Assembly: GCA_023853785.1 (NCBI GenBank)
Contig: JAJIRX010000311.1
Location: forward strand, 1-64,000
DNA from: Psilocybe azurescens
Taxonomy: Eukaryota > Basidiomycota > Agaricomycetes > Agaricales > Agrocybaceae
Length of the DNA: 64,000 nt
Direction: 5' to 3'
The position numbers were made by a program, and so were the translations under genes. The stretch's first letter is position 1. Each line of letters starts with the position of its first letter. Under the pieces are notes generated by a model. The model worked only from the letters and a program-made list of their open reading frames with translations. It was not told where the DNA came from and did not search any database. Positions 1 through 10,570 of the stretch are shown piece by piece.

Positions 1-1510
1 GCGATGAAGATGCTTGGTAGTTCCACTCCGAGGTCTGCGCCCTGTTCAGAAGCGCGTCCTCTATCGTGCCTGCGTACTTCCTATAGTTATGTATGGCTTT
101 CGCCTTTGGTACTTTGCAGCTGCTCCTGCAAAGGCGCCCTTCATCATCTCTCTACAATGCAGCGGTCAAAGCATTGTGGATACTGGTGCCTTCCGCACTT
201 CTCCGACTGGTGGAGTGGAGGCTCTTGCGGGCCTCCCCCTATCAACCTCCTTCTTGGCTGTCTTTCTGAGCGAGCCGATTATCGGTTTGCCACCTTGACC
301 CCGACACACCCCGTGAGAGCATTCCTCTCTCGCTTCAACTGCGGCACTATCGCTGCCGCACCCTTCTCTCTCGATTCAGACCATGTCCGAACCAGAGATC
401 TTCCGCACTAGTGGGACCCTTTTTGAGTCCGACACTAATGTCCTTGCTCTGACGAAGACTTTACTCCCGATGAACCTGCTATCCAGGCCGGGTGTTCGAC
501 TTATGGACCGCTTTGCGGACCAAGTCCACTTCGGCGACTGCAAGATTTCGCGGCGATGCCGACAAGGAATTAAAGCAGCGCACCAAACACCTCGACAAGC
601 TCCAGCGACAAGATTTCAGAGAATATCGGGACATACTATGCAGGGACAGATGCAAGTCTGCCCCTCTCAGGACGGTATCAAGCCATTGCGGCCTCCGTCC
701 TGTTCAGCGGTGGAGTCGGCGCTGGCGCACCCGACATGTCGCAGGCAAAGTCACCGCCCCTGACGCTGAACTCTATGCCATCCGTTCTGCAATTGTCAAT
801 GCGACTTCGCGCTGACGATTGCACGGACATCTTCATATTCACAGACTTGATGGCCTCTGCCCGTCGAGCTGTTGATCCTTCTATCCACTCGGACAGGGCC
901 ACTCTGTGGCTGTCTGCGAGCTCTTCAGACTTGGTTCACCCGAAAGGATGGCCAGTCAATTACCTTTGTGTACGTCCCCTCGTGATTGCAGTGGGACTTG
1001 CACTATAAAGCACACGAGTATGCAACTGAACTCAAAGTCGCACTGGGCCCACGCCCAGCTACATCATTGACAGCCTTTGTATGCAGGCTGCCCTCTCTCG
1101 CGGCACCTCTTGGAATGTTTTGTTCCAAGACCCCGAATATCGAGGACAGAACTTTCTCCAACTCAAAACGGTCGACGGGGCTGTTGCACAGCCTGGGGGC
1201 AAAGATAACCCCTGGGTTCACTTCGCGAACATGAGCTCCCCACAGCTCTACGCACGCATGTGTAGGTGTATTCTGAACCATGCGCCCATTGGGTCTTATT
1301 ATTCCCAGTTCAATCTTAACGATGGTAATACATCGTGCCTGTGTGGGTGTCCTTGGGAAACCCGCATGCACATCCTCACCTGCAAAGGACCTATCGTCCT
1401 CCCAGGACTTGCGAGCTTAGGCAGCCGACTACGTTATGCTACCTTCACTCATTTTTGGAGATGAACCCGAAAGCGTTCGCCTTCCGCTTGGCTCCCCTTG
1501 CAGGCGTCGG
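1..1510 (+). pseudogene. LINE ORF2 C-terminal part: RT thumb, RNase H, Cys/His tail
   Basis: This is the C-terminal third of the LINE polyprotein that copies element RNA into DNA at the insertion site. In order it shows the post-RT segment (frame from about 14), an RNase H domain at about 600-1000 and a C-terminal Cys/His motif (CGCPWETRMHILTC) at about 1336-1382. RNase H residues are visible: Asp in the YAGTDAS block, Glu in DAELYAI and Asp in FTD. Single-base indels at about 100, 550, 830 and 1000 push the frame among all three registers, so no full protein can be made. It is a decayed copy; identity comes from the better copies at 6133-7700 and 30435-34177. Confidence 0.85.
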
Positions 1511-2128
1511 GTTGACAACTGACGTTGGGCATTGTGGGGGAGTCTTCGTTCGGCGGTCTTGATTGGCATGGGCCAATTATCCGCTTGGCTCGTGGTTGTT
1601 TGGATTTGCTGGGTAGTAGGCCGTTTCGGCGGGGCCTGTTCGCCACAGTGCATCGGTGTTCGACTCACTGCTCCCACCCAGGACCTGGACCACGTTACGA
1701 ATGGCATCGAGTATGTGGGAACCAGGGAGAGCTGGTACCGCTAGTCTCGGCTGCTGGACTTGGGCGCCCCCGCCCTTGTTAGTTATCTCCTGCTGGTGTT
1801 GCTCCCGCTCCACCCCAGGCTTCCTAAGACTAGGGTCACTCCTAGTCTATATCCCGCGAGGTTGTTCTTTGTAGATAAGTTTCTAAGTGTTTCTTTCTCT
1901 GCATCGAGGTTGGCGTTATATCCCCACAGCAGCTACCCCGTTATGTGTTCAGCACGGTCATTTATCGTAGGCTTCAGCGTTTCCAACAGACTCTTAGTAG
2001 TTTCGGCGAACAGTTTCTTAGTAGTTACCTGGTTGGGCATTTGTGCTTAGCGACCGGACTGCTTTCGGCGCACCGGTATACAAATTGATGATTTAAAAAA
2101 TAAAATAAAAAATAAAAAATAAAAAAAA
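1..2128 (+). mobile_element. LINE copy 1, 3' part (Tad1/jockey-like, RNase H-bearing)
   Basis: This is the 3' portion of a non-LTR retrotransposon, cut by the window start. It holds the end of ORF2 (about 1-1510), a roughly 600-bp 3' UTR, and an A-rich tail at about 2092-2128. The 3' UTR ends with a conserved block (ACAAATTGATGATTTAAA) also found at 8300-8340, 10571-10600, 28485-28514, 30435-30480, 48585-48615 and 54165-54218, so one LINE family accounts for all of these. The APE endonuclease and CCHC ORF1 seen in other copies place it in the Tad1/jockey-like group (family knowledge). The tail abuts an inverted LINE fragment. CpG sites are better kept here than in the copies after 21 kb, which suggests a younger copy. 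Confidence 0.9.
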
Positions 2129-2396
2129 GAAGTACGTAGGCGCTGATAGAGGACGCGCTTCTGAACGGGGCGCAGACCACGAGTGGAACTACCAAGCATC
2201 TTCATCGCCTTAATGGTAGACAAAGCCTTGGTGGAGTAGTATCGGACATGCTCAGTGAAAGTGAGCTTCGCGATCGAAATAGAAACCCAAGTACCGCCAA
2301 TACAGCTTGGGTTTGAGGGGGTCGCGCCGGTGTACGGTGCATAGCCCAGATCAACAGGGGGTTGTCTTTGGAGTGCGACCGGTCGAAGTGGAATAC
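2129..2396 (-). mobile_element. LINE fragment, inverted (end of RT domain)
   Basis: This is 268 bp of the same LINE on the minus strand, covering the segment just after the RT domain. It overlaps in content the start of the copy at 6133. Its right edge is a 5'-truncation point abutting AGCATAGTTCAGTC of a Copia-1 LTR. The inverse of that 14-mer sits right after the poly(A) of the LINE at 8340, which suggests both pieces come from one LTR-targeted insertion split by an inversion. Confidence 0.85.
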
Positions 2397-2532
2397 AGCA
2401 TAGTTCAGTCTCAATACACACAGTTACTCATTTCGGACTTCAGGCCCTCATTGCCACTCTGTCTGATACAGTGTGACCACGAAACTTGGACCACAGCTGT
2501 CTCGCACGTTTCCGAACTTGCCACCTTTAACA
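2397..2532 (+). repeat. Copia-1 LTR (LTR1), 3' half
   Basis: This matches the second half of the complete LTR1 at 29826-30077, ending in CCTTTAACA. It contains the second copy of the GTTACTCACTT..GGACTTCAGGC motif. The first half is missing here because a LINE insertion point lies at its left edge. It is followed at once by a Copia-1 coding scrap rather than a primer-binding site, so the element next to it is internally deleted. Confidence 0.85.
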
Positions 2533-2729
2533 AATCCGTCTCTAGATGATGATATGGATGAAGTTCAATTTGCAGGAGCTGCCTCAACTTCTGACCCACA
2601 CAACTACAAGCAGGCCATGAAAAGCGATGATTCTGAGCGATGGAGCGAAGCAGCACTTGCTGAATACAACACCTTGCTTCAGAACCGCACATGGGACATT
2701 GTGGACCTCCCACAGAGTGAAAAGGCTAT
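2533..2729 (+). pseudogene. Copia-1 scrap: linker and RT N-terminus
   Basis: This short plus-strand piece of Copia-1 pol reads through the segment just before the RT core (motifs DEVQFAGAAS, YNTLLQNRTWDIVDLP, EKAM). At 2729/2730 the sequence flips to the minus strand in the middle of the element, so it is an inversion breakpoint and not a gene end. The same stretch occurs in minus orientation at about 3900-4090. Confidence 0.8.
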
Positions 2730-4090
2730 GTGGTAGCCAAATTCACGTAGAATGTTGTGCATCCATGCTATCTCCTTGCCTGCTTCAACAGCTGCAATGA
2801 ACTCTGCTTCAGTGGTAGAAAGTGCAATAATTCCTTGCAGTTTGCTGCTCCAGCCAATGGCACCACCAGCCATAATCGTCACATAACCATCTGTAGAGCG
2901 TCCAGTGTCTTTGCAGTCGCCATGAGACGCATCACAGTATGTGCTGAACATGTCTAGACCCAGCTCGCCTGAGTAGTGCAACTTGTGATCAAGCGTACCC
3001 TTCAAATAGCGCAATAGATGTTTGACTGCTGCCCAGTGCTTTGGACCAGGATTGCTGTTAAAGCGTGCAAGATAGGCAACAACATGTGCAATGTCACTCG
3101 CGGGTCATAGAGGCAAGATATTGAAGCGAACCAATACAGCTGAGATAGGGAACATTTTGCATGAATTGCAAATCTTCTGGTGATGAATCGCCCCATTTCC
3201 TTGGTGAGAATGGTGCCAGGAATCATAGGAGTCAACACAGGGCTGCAATTGGTCATGTTGTAGCGTTCTAGAATGTCTAGAATGAATTGGCGTTGGTGTA
3301 GAGTGATTGTGCGCGATTTGCGATCTCTGGTGATGCCTACACCAAGCAGGAACTCCGTTGGACCAAGATCTCTGCATTTGAAGTGTTCAGCTAACTGCTT
3401 GACCGCTCTATCAATCGCAGCTCCGTCCTTGCAAGCTATGGTGATATCATCAATGTAAATGGGCACAAACATGCGAACATGGCCATCAGAGTAGATGTAG
3501 ACAGATCTGTCCGCTTCAACTCGCTTGAATCCCATTTGAGTGAGTGCAGCATGCAATTTGATGTTCCACTGATGAGCTGACTGCTTGAGACCATACAATG
3601 ATTTTCGGAGCCTGCAGACCTTGTTTGGAGCGCCCTCATGGAATCCATCAGGCTGCTTCATGTAGATGTACTCATCTAAGTCTCCATTGGTGAAAGCAGC
3701 TGAGATATCTACAGAGCGCAGTTCCAGGTCCTCAGCAGCAGCTATAGCAAATGTGGTGCGATATCGTCGCAGGGCAAGGTGTAGGTGCATGCACTTCATG
3801 ATAGTCATGTCCAGGACATTGCGAACAGCCTTGGGCGACGATTCGGGCCTTGTAGCGCTCAATGGAGCCGTCTGAATTGCATTTAATGCGAAACACCCAG
3901 CTAGAGCCAATAGCCTTTTCACCCTGTGGGAGGTTCACAATGTCCCATGTGCGGTTCTGAAGCAAGGTGTTGTATTCAGCAAGTGCTGTTTCGCTCAATC
4001 GCTCAGAATTATCGCTTTCATGGCCTGCTTGTAGTTGTGTGGGTCAGAAGTTGAAGCAGCTCCAGCAAATTGAACTTCATCCATATCATC
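2730..4090 (-). pseudogene. Copia-1 reverse transcriptase and RNase H
   Basis: This is the polymerase part of Copia-1. The RT carries the start of the core (SSWVFRIKCNSDGSIERYKAR), the SAAFTNGDLDE block and the catalytic YIDD box (VPIYIDDITIACK, about 3430-3470). RNase H follows with TYCDASHGD, the TEAEFIAAVEAGKE helix with its catalytic Glu, and is cut before the final HIDNQS block. Frame changes occur near 3110-3180 and 3770-3800, so the product is broken. A close plus-strand relative is at 28515-29757. Confidence 0.86.
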
Positions 4091-5403
4091 ATCTAGAGAC
4101 GGATTTGACTTGTCATCGTCCGCAGCAGAAGAAGGAGCAGGTGCAACTTTCCACCATTCACTAGGGGGCTTTGGGGGCGCGTGTAGAGCGGGCGAGACGG
4201 CTCAATTGTGCCCTTAGGCGGACGAGGAATGCGAGGAGCGCGTATTGGAGCTTGTACGGGTGCAGGGTGCTGCTGAGCATGTTCTGGGACAATTGGGATG
4301 ATTTGTGCGTTATCTGGCGGAGGCGGCGCAACTGGTGGCTGAAACGCAGCAGGAATGTCGTTGGGTGCGAGCTGAGGCTGTGGTATCGCATTTGGGTCGT
4401 TTGGCGCAATTTCGGGCTCAGGAGCGAAGTTGTCATCCCCCCGAATCTGGTACATCTGGGAAGGTCACAGGAGTGCCAACAGGCGTCAGGCTTACTGGAG
4501 ACGTCCGCTTGAGGCCTGGAAAGCTCCTTTCATCGAAGATAGCTCGTTCTGAGATAATGAACTTCTTTGTGACTGGATTGTAAAACTGCCAACCCTTGTA
4601 CCCTGATGGATACCCAACAAAGATACACTTCTCTGTATGCGATTGCAGTGATTTGTGTTTGTCTCGCTGAATATAGACATATGCAGTGCACCCAAACACC
4701 CGGAAATGGCTAATATCAGGTTTATTCTTGTACCAAGCAGTATAGGGCGTTGTAGCAAGCAGAGGCGCAGTAGGGAGCCGATTCCACACATGGACATAAG
4801 CAGAGACAGCCAGGACCCAAAACGACGCAGGTAGATTGGATTCATCTAACATAGCAGTAGCATGGTCGGAAATGGTGCGATTTGCACGCTCTGCAACTCC
4901 ATTCTGCTGGGGCCTATTCCTGGTGCTGTGACGTCGTACAATGCCACACTGATCAGTGAATTTGATAAAAGCAGCTGACATATATTCCCCAGCCTTGTCA
5001 TCTTGAATAGCCTTGATTTTAGCGTTCAGCTGGTTCTCTGCATATGCTTTGAACATCTTAAAAGCCTCAAAAGCGTTGCTCTTTTGCTTTAAGAACAGTA
5101 CAGCATGCAGCTTGGTACAGTCATCAAGGAAAGTGATCCAATAGCGGTATCCCTCCGGACTGGCAACAGGGAGAGGTCCATGAAGGTCAGAATGGATCAG
5201 CTCAAGTGGTTCAAGTGATTCTCTTGTGGAGCTGGGAAATGGTGCAGATGTCATTTTGCCTGCCAGACATGCCTCGCAAATCGGATCGGGCTGATCTTTG
5301 GAGGTAACGACGAGACCGAACACGAGATCACCATGTATCAATTGCTTGATCGTAGCATGACTGTGGTGCGCACAGCAACGATGACAAAGATTGATGTCCA
5401 TTG
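4091..5403 (-). pseudogene. Copia-1 integrase and proline-rich linker
   Basis: From 5401 leftward, the region begins with the HHCC zinc region (CHRCCAHHSH, then CEACLAGK), followed by the integrase catalytic core. The DDE residues are seen as Asp in IHSDLHGPL, Asp in QDDKAGEY and Glu in NGVAERANR. The core and C-terminal part run open for 322 codons (5401-4433), the best-kept Copia-1 stretch. Then comes a Pro/Gln-rich linker (4455-4093; PPPPDNAQIIP), which overlaps in another frame, so a frameshift near 4440 separates integrase from RT. Integrase would insert the cDNA into host DNA. Confidence 0.87.
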
Positions 5404-6132
5404 GAAGAGTTGAAGCTGTGCTTGCACATTCAGCAATTGGCTCAGTGGATGCATCTAGAATGCCACAATTTCGCGAGGTGACTGTAGCCGGTAAAGAGCG
5501 TTGTGCCGTCAGCGTTTAAAGAACATGTTGGTCTCATTCACTTCCATGCGGATGCCTTTGTGTTTGGTAAGGTATAAACAAGCCAATAGATTGTTGCGCA
5601 GCAGGGGAACATGCAAAACTTCGTGTAAGCTCTACAGAACACAATTCCTGACCCTCTATCACTGGATTGATCATCACACTCCCAAAACCAGCTGAATAGA
5701 CAATGGTGTTGTCTGCTAACTTGACTGGGACGATGTAGGGGCGTATAATTGGGTATCCATGCCCGATGCGGTGTCATATGACTAGTGGCACCTGTGTCTG
5801 CAAGCCAATCGAAGTTAGCATCGCTTTGGGAGGTGTTTGAAGCGGATGTAGACAGTGCACTTGCATTTCCAGCGAATTCTGGCTTGGGATCCTTCTCAGA
5901 TGTCTCCTGCGCTTTCCTGGCCTTCTGACCTCTGTTCTTGTACCTAGTGCGGACGCTTTCCTTCGCTTTCTCTTGAAAGTCGAGATATCGGCTGCATTCA
6001 GCTTGCATGTGGTTGTTCATGCCGCAAAACGTGCAGAGGAGAGCGTAGGGGGGCGCAGGAGTGCGAGATGACGATGCTGCAAGCGCAGAGGCAACGCTGG
6101 GAGCGGCAGAAGCACGATGGCGACGTTGGGAC
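5404..6132 (-). pseudogene. Copia-1 gag C-terminus, zinc knuckle and protease
   Basis: Reading right to left, the gag knuckle CTFCGMNNHMQAEC (C-x2-C-x4-H-x4-C) lies at about 6036-5995. A basic stretch follows, then the aspartic protease motif DWLADTGATSH (about 5800) and the start of the pre-integrase region. Frame breaks occur near 5740 and 5520. At 6132 the sequence changes abruptly into LINE ORF2, and one open frame on the plus strand (6068-6724) spans this junction, so that frame is an artefact of the fusion. Confidence 0.85.
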
Positions 6133-7700
6133 TCATTGGCGGTACTTGGGTTTCTATTTCGATCGCAAGCCCACTTTCACTGAGCATGTCCGATACTACT
6201 CCACCAAGGCTTTGTCTACCGTTAAGGCGATGAAGATGCTTGGTAGTTCCACTCGTGGTCTGCGCCCCGTTCAGAAGCGCGTCCTCTATCAGCGCCTACG
6301 TACTTCCTATAGTTACGTATGGCTTTCGCTTTTGGTACTTTGCAGCTGCTCGCTGCAAAGGTGCCCTCCATCATCTCTACAATGCAGCGTTCGCTGCACT
6401 GTGGATCACTGGTGCATTCCGCACTTCTCCGACTGGTGGGGTGGAGGCCCTTGCGGGCCTCCCCCTATCAATCTTCTTCTTCGCCGTTTGTCTGAGCGAG
6501 CCGACTATCGGTTCGCCACTCTGACCCCGACCCATCCTGTGAGAGCCTTCCTCTTTCACTTCAACTGCGGCACTATCACGCCGCACCCCACTCTTTCGAT
6601 CCAGACTATGTCTGAACTGGAGATCTTCCGCACTAGTGGGACTCTCTTTGAGTCCGACACTAATGTTCTTGCTCTCACAGAGACCCTCCTCCCGATGAAC
6701 CCGCTCTCCAGACCAGGTGTTTGACTGATGGACCGCTTTGCGGACCAAGTCCACTTCGATGACTGCAAGATTTCTCAGGGCAACGCCGACAAGGAATTAA
6801 AGCAGCGCACCAAACACATCGATAAGCTCCGGGACAAGATCTCGGAGAATATCGGGACCTATTATGCAGGGACAGATGCCAGTCTGCCCCTCTCAGGACG
6901 GTATCAAGCCATTGCGGCCTCCATCCTGTTCAGCGGCGGAGTCGAAGCGCTGGCGCGCTAGACATGTCGCAGGCAAAGTCACCGCCCCTGATGCAGAGCT
7001 TTATGCCATTCGTTCTGCAATCGTCAATGCGACTTCGCATGATGACTGCACGGACAATTTCATTTTCACAGACTTCGATGGCATCCGCCCGTCGAGCTGT
7101 CGATCCGTCTATCCACTCCGGACAGGGCCACTCTGTGGCTGTCTGTGAGGCTCTTCAGACCTGGTTCACGTGCAAGGATGGCCAATCAATCACCTTTGTG
7201 TACGTCCCCTTCGCGACTGCAGTGGGACTTACACTATAAAGCACACGAGTACGCAACCGAACTCAAAGTCGCACTGGGCCCACGCCCAGCTACATCATTT
7301 GACAGCCTTCGTATGCAGGCTGCCCTCTCCGCTGGCGCCTCTTGGAATGTCTTGTTCCAAGACCCCAAATATCGAGGACAGAATTTTCTCCAACTCAAAA
7401 CGGTCGACGGGGCCGTTGCACAGCCCAGGGGCAAAGATAACCCCTGGGTTCACTTCGCGAACATGAGCTCTCCCCAGCTCTACGCACGCATGTGTAGGTG
7501 TATTCTGAATCATGCGCCCATCGGGTCTTATTATTCGCGGTTCAATCTCAACGATGGTCATACATCGTGCCCGTGTGGGTGTCCTTGGGAAACCCGCACG
7601 CACATCCTCACCTGCAAAAGGACCTATCGTCCTCCCAGGACTTGCGAGCTTAGGCAGCCAACCACGTTGTGCTACCTTCACTCATTTTGGAGATGAACCC
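6133..7700 (+). pseudogene. LINE ORF2 C-terminal part
   Basis: Order: RT-distal segment (FTEHVRYYSTKALST), connector, RNase H at about 6860-7210 with YAGTDAS, DAELYAI and FTD blocks, and the tail motif CPCGCPWETRTHILTC near 7570-7620. The RNase H C-terminal half and tail are open from 7145 to 7696, where one T fewer in the TTTT run before GGAGATG creates the stop (HSFWR*) instead of reading on as in copies 1 and 7. Further indels near 6300 and 6960 break the frame. Confidence 0.85.
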
Positions 7701-8340
7701 TAAAGCATTCGCCTTCCGCTTGACTCCCACTGCGGGCGTCGGGTTGACAACTGACGTTGGGCATTGTGGGGGAATCTTCGTTCGGCGGACTTGGTTGGCA
7801 TGGGCCAATTATCCGCTTGGCTCGTGGTTGTTTGGCTATGCTGGGGTAGGCCGTTTCGGCGGGGCTTGTTCGCCACTCGTTTTGGTGTTCGACTCACTAC
7901 CTTCACCCAGGACCTGGGCCACGTTACGAACGGCGTTGAGTATGTGGGAACCAGGAGAGCTGGTACCGCTAGTCTTGGCTGCTGGACTTGGGCGCCCCCG
8001 CCCTTGTTAGTTATCTCCTGCTGGTGTTGCATTTGCTCCACCCCAGGCTTCCTAAGGCTAGGGTCACTCCTATCCTATATCCCGCGAGGTTGTTCTTTGT
8101 AGATAAGTTTCTATCTGTTTCTTCTCTTGCATTGAGGTTGGCGTTATATCCCCACAGTAATTTCCCTGTTATGTGTTTAGCACGGTCATTTATTGTAGAT
8201 TTCAGTGTTTCCAATGGACTCTTAGTAGTTTCGGCGAACAGTTTCTTAGTAGTTACCTGGTTGGGCATTTGTACTTAGCGACCGGACTGCTTTCGCGCAC
8301 CGGTATACAAATTGATGATTTAAAAAAAAAAAAAAAAAAA
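6133..8340 (+). mobile_element. LINE copy 3, 5'-truncated with poly(A)
   Basis: This LINE copy starts just after the RT core and runs through RNase H, the Cys/His tail and the 3' UTR to an A-run at 8322-8340. It is highly similar to copy 1 and keeps many CpGs. The A-tail joins GACTGAACTATGCT, part of LTR1 in minus orientation; the same 14 bases, inverted, flank the LINE fragment at 2396. That is what a LINE insertion with a 14-bp target duplication would leave after an inversion. Confidence 0.9.
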
Positions 8341-8512
8341 GACTGAACTATGCTATCTACTTGCCTGAAGTCCAAAGTGAGTAACTAAGGAGTTCAAGCG
8401 GTGTGCTACAGCTACATAGGTGTCTGTCATGTGATCCCATCAGTCTGAGTCTGAAATATCAATTCTAACATCTCCCGGTGATCTGAACAGTCTCAGAAAT
8501 AAAAGAATGAAA
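8341..8512 (-). repeat. Copia-1 LTR1 5' half with adjoining polypurine tract
   Basis: Positions 8341-8470 are the first 130 bp of LTR1 in minus orientation, beginning TGTTAGAATTG at 8470. Positions 8471-8512 match the 3' end of Copia-1 (polypurine tract plus TTTCATTC segment, compare 29780-29825). The other half of the LTR is absent because the LINE poly(A) ends exactly at its edge. It forms an inverted pair with 10439-10570. Confidence 0.85.
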
Positions 8513-8690
8513 TATACTATGTGGTACAGATCTAAACCCAAAAGGAAGTTGATAGACATCATATAGATGATAAGAATCAAGATAAAGATCTGGAGCATCA
8601 AATAGATAAAGATCAACAATGCTGATGTAATCATTGATAAAGATCGGATCACGTGATCTATAGATAGAAGTATGAAATGCAGTTTTAACA
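8513..8690 (-). repeat. Copia-2 3' LTR (LTR2), truncated
   Basis: This is the first 178 bp of LTR2 (TGTTAAAACTGC at 8690 reading left), matching 15876-16054. It follows the Copia-2 polypurine tract at 8691-8703 (AGAACAGGGGGAG in element sense). The LTR is cut at AGTATAT, the TATA-box region, where the sequence switches into Copia-1 3' DNA through a shared 7-bp word. Confidence 0.85.
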
Positions 8691-10438
8691 CTCCCCCTGT
8701 TCTGACATGTCTCCAAAATGAAGAAGAACAAAAATGAAACAGCAAATGAAAATGAAAAAACAAATAAAATAGAAAAATAAAATCAAGTAAAATCAAGAAA
8801 TCAAGATTTAAGTCCCATATTATCTCTACAAAACTCCACTTTGGGAGATGACAGTGGTTTGGTCAGAATATCAGCAACTTGCTCATTGGTGGAAATATAT
8901 GAAGGTGCAATCTTTCCAGCACTAACTGCATCTCTAAGCCAGTAATAGCGCAAGTCAAGATGCTTCATGCATCCATGATGTTCTGGATTCTTGGAAACAC
9001 TAATAGATGACTGATTGTCCATATGCAATACAGAGGGCTCATTAATGGTGTAGCCAAACTCATATAAGATATTGCGCATCCATGCAATCTCTTTACCTGC
9101 TTCAACTGCAGCAATATACTCTGCTTCAGTTGTAGACAAGATAACCACAGTTTGAAGTTTGCTAGACCACCCAATAGCACCTCCAGCAAGTAATGTCAAA
9201 TAGCCACTTGTAGAGCAGCCAGTGTCCACACAATCACCATGAGCTGCATCAGTGTATGTAATGAAGTTGTCATGACCAACAGCACCAGAATAGGTGAGTT
9301 TCAAATCCAATGTACCTCTAAGGTAATGGAACAGATGCTTGACAGCAGCCCAGTGTTTAGGACCAGGATTAGAGTTAAAGCGTGCCAAATAGGACACAGT
9401 ATAAGCAATGTCAGGCTGGGTCATAGTAGCCAAGTACTGCAAAGAACCAACTGCATTGAGATATGGAACATTATGCATGTATTCTACCTCATCTCCATTT
9501 TGAGGGCCATCTGCTTTAGATAGCACAGTTCCAACTGCCATTGGTGTTTTGACTGGATTGGAATCTGACATGCCATATGTGTCAAGCATATCAAGAATAT
9601 ACTATCGCTGATGCAAAGTGATAGTTTTTGCATCAAAGTCTCTTTCCACAGCAACACCAAGCAGAAACTTAGTAGGGCCCAAATCATGGAGTGTAAAATG
9701 TGCAGCAAGTTGCTTTACAGTCTTATCAATAGCAGCATCAGATTTGGAGGCAAATGTAATGTCATCAATATAAATGGGCACAATGATCTTCACATCTCCA
9801 TCTGAGTAGATGTAGATAGAGCGATCAGATTCAATGTGCTTGTAACCCATTTGAGTGAATGCATCATGTAACTTGATGTTCCATTGACGTACAGACTGCT
9901 TGAGACCATAGAGTGACTTTTTCAGCTTTAAAACAACATTAGGACCACCTTGGTGGAATCCCTCAGGTTGCAGCATGTAAATGTCCTCATCAAGGTCACC
10001 TTTAGTGAATGCAGCTGTAATGTCTACAGAACGCAATTTCAAGTCTCCAAATGCTGCTAAAGCTACAGTCAACCAGAATGCACTAGGATGGAATGTTGGA
10101 GCAAAGACCTCATGGTAGTCAATACCAGGACGCTGACTGAAGCCCTTGGCAACTATACAAGCCTTGTAACGCTCTATTGTTCCATCTGCATTCCGTTTGA
10201 TCTTAAAGACCCAACCAGACCCAATAGCCTTTTGACCAGGTGGGAGCTCAACTCGCTCCCATGTTAGATTATGCTGCAATAGATTGAATTCTGTAGTAGC
10301 AGCTTTTTCCCACATGTGTGCATCATTGCCTTTCATAGCCTGCTTGTATGTGCGAGGTCAGCACCTGAAGCAAGACCTGCAAACTGCACTTCCTCAAATC
10401 CAGGATCATTAGCATCATCTGGTTCAGGTGGGTGATCA
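8691..10438 (-). pseudogene. Copia-2 reverse transcriptase and RNase H, one main lesion
   Basis: This is the RT and RNase H of the second Copia family. RT reads from 10336 leftward with GSGWVFKIKRNADGT, TAAFTKGDLDED, YGLKQS and the catalytic YIDD (about 9770). RNase H runs from 9589 to 8801 with TYTDAAHGD, STTEAEYIAAVEAGKE and HMDNQSS, ending in NMGLKS and a stop. The two open stretches are joined in frame except for one TAG at about 9602 (a CAG codon is expected), so this is one of the least damaged pol segments here. The bases 8691-8800 are 3' UTR and polypurine tract. It ends at 10438 where an LTR1 is inserted. Confidence 0.88.
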
Positions 10439-10570
10439 TGTTAGAATTGATATTTCAGACTCAGACTGATGGGATCACATGACAGACACCTATGTAGCTG
10501 TAGTACACCACTTGAACTCCTTAGTTACTCACTTCAGACTTCAGGCAAGTAGATAGCTTAGTTCAGTCTT
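10439..10570 (+). repeat. Copia-1 LTR1 5' half inserted in Copia-2
   Basis: It begins exactly at the LTR terminus TGTTAGAATTG after GATCA of the Copia-2 linker, so it marks a true integration point of a Copia-1 element. It stops at TAGTTCAGTC, where the poly(T) of a minus-strand LINE begins. It is an inverted copy of 8341-8470 with about six differences, three of them at CpG sites. The remainder of this LTR and element are missing. Confidence 0.85.

Larger units (their letters stand above)
2730..6132 (-). mobile_element. Copia-1 retrotransposon body, LTRs lost
   Basis: This is most of a Ty1/Copia internal region read from right to left: gag C-terminus with a CCHC knuckle (6132-5900), protease (about 5800), integrase (5403-4450), linker (4450-4090), RT (4090-3010) and RNase H (3010-2730). 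The order protease-integrase-RT-RNase H is diagnostic of Ty1/Copia (family knowledge). The gag N-terminus is replaced by a LINE at 6132/6133 and the last 60 or so codons plus the 3' LTR are missing. Together with the inverted scrap before it, the block looks like part of an inverted segment. Confidence 0.88.
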
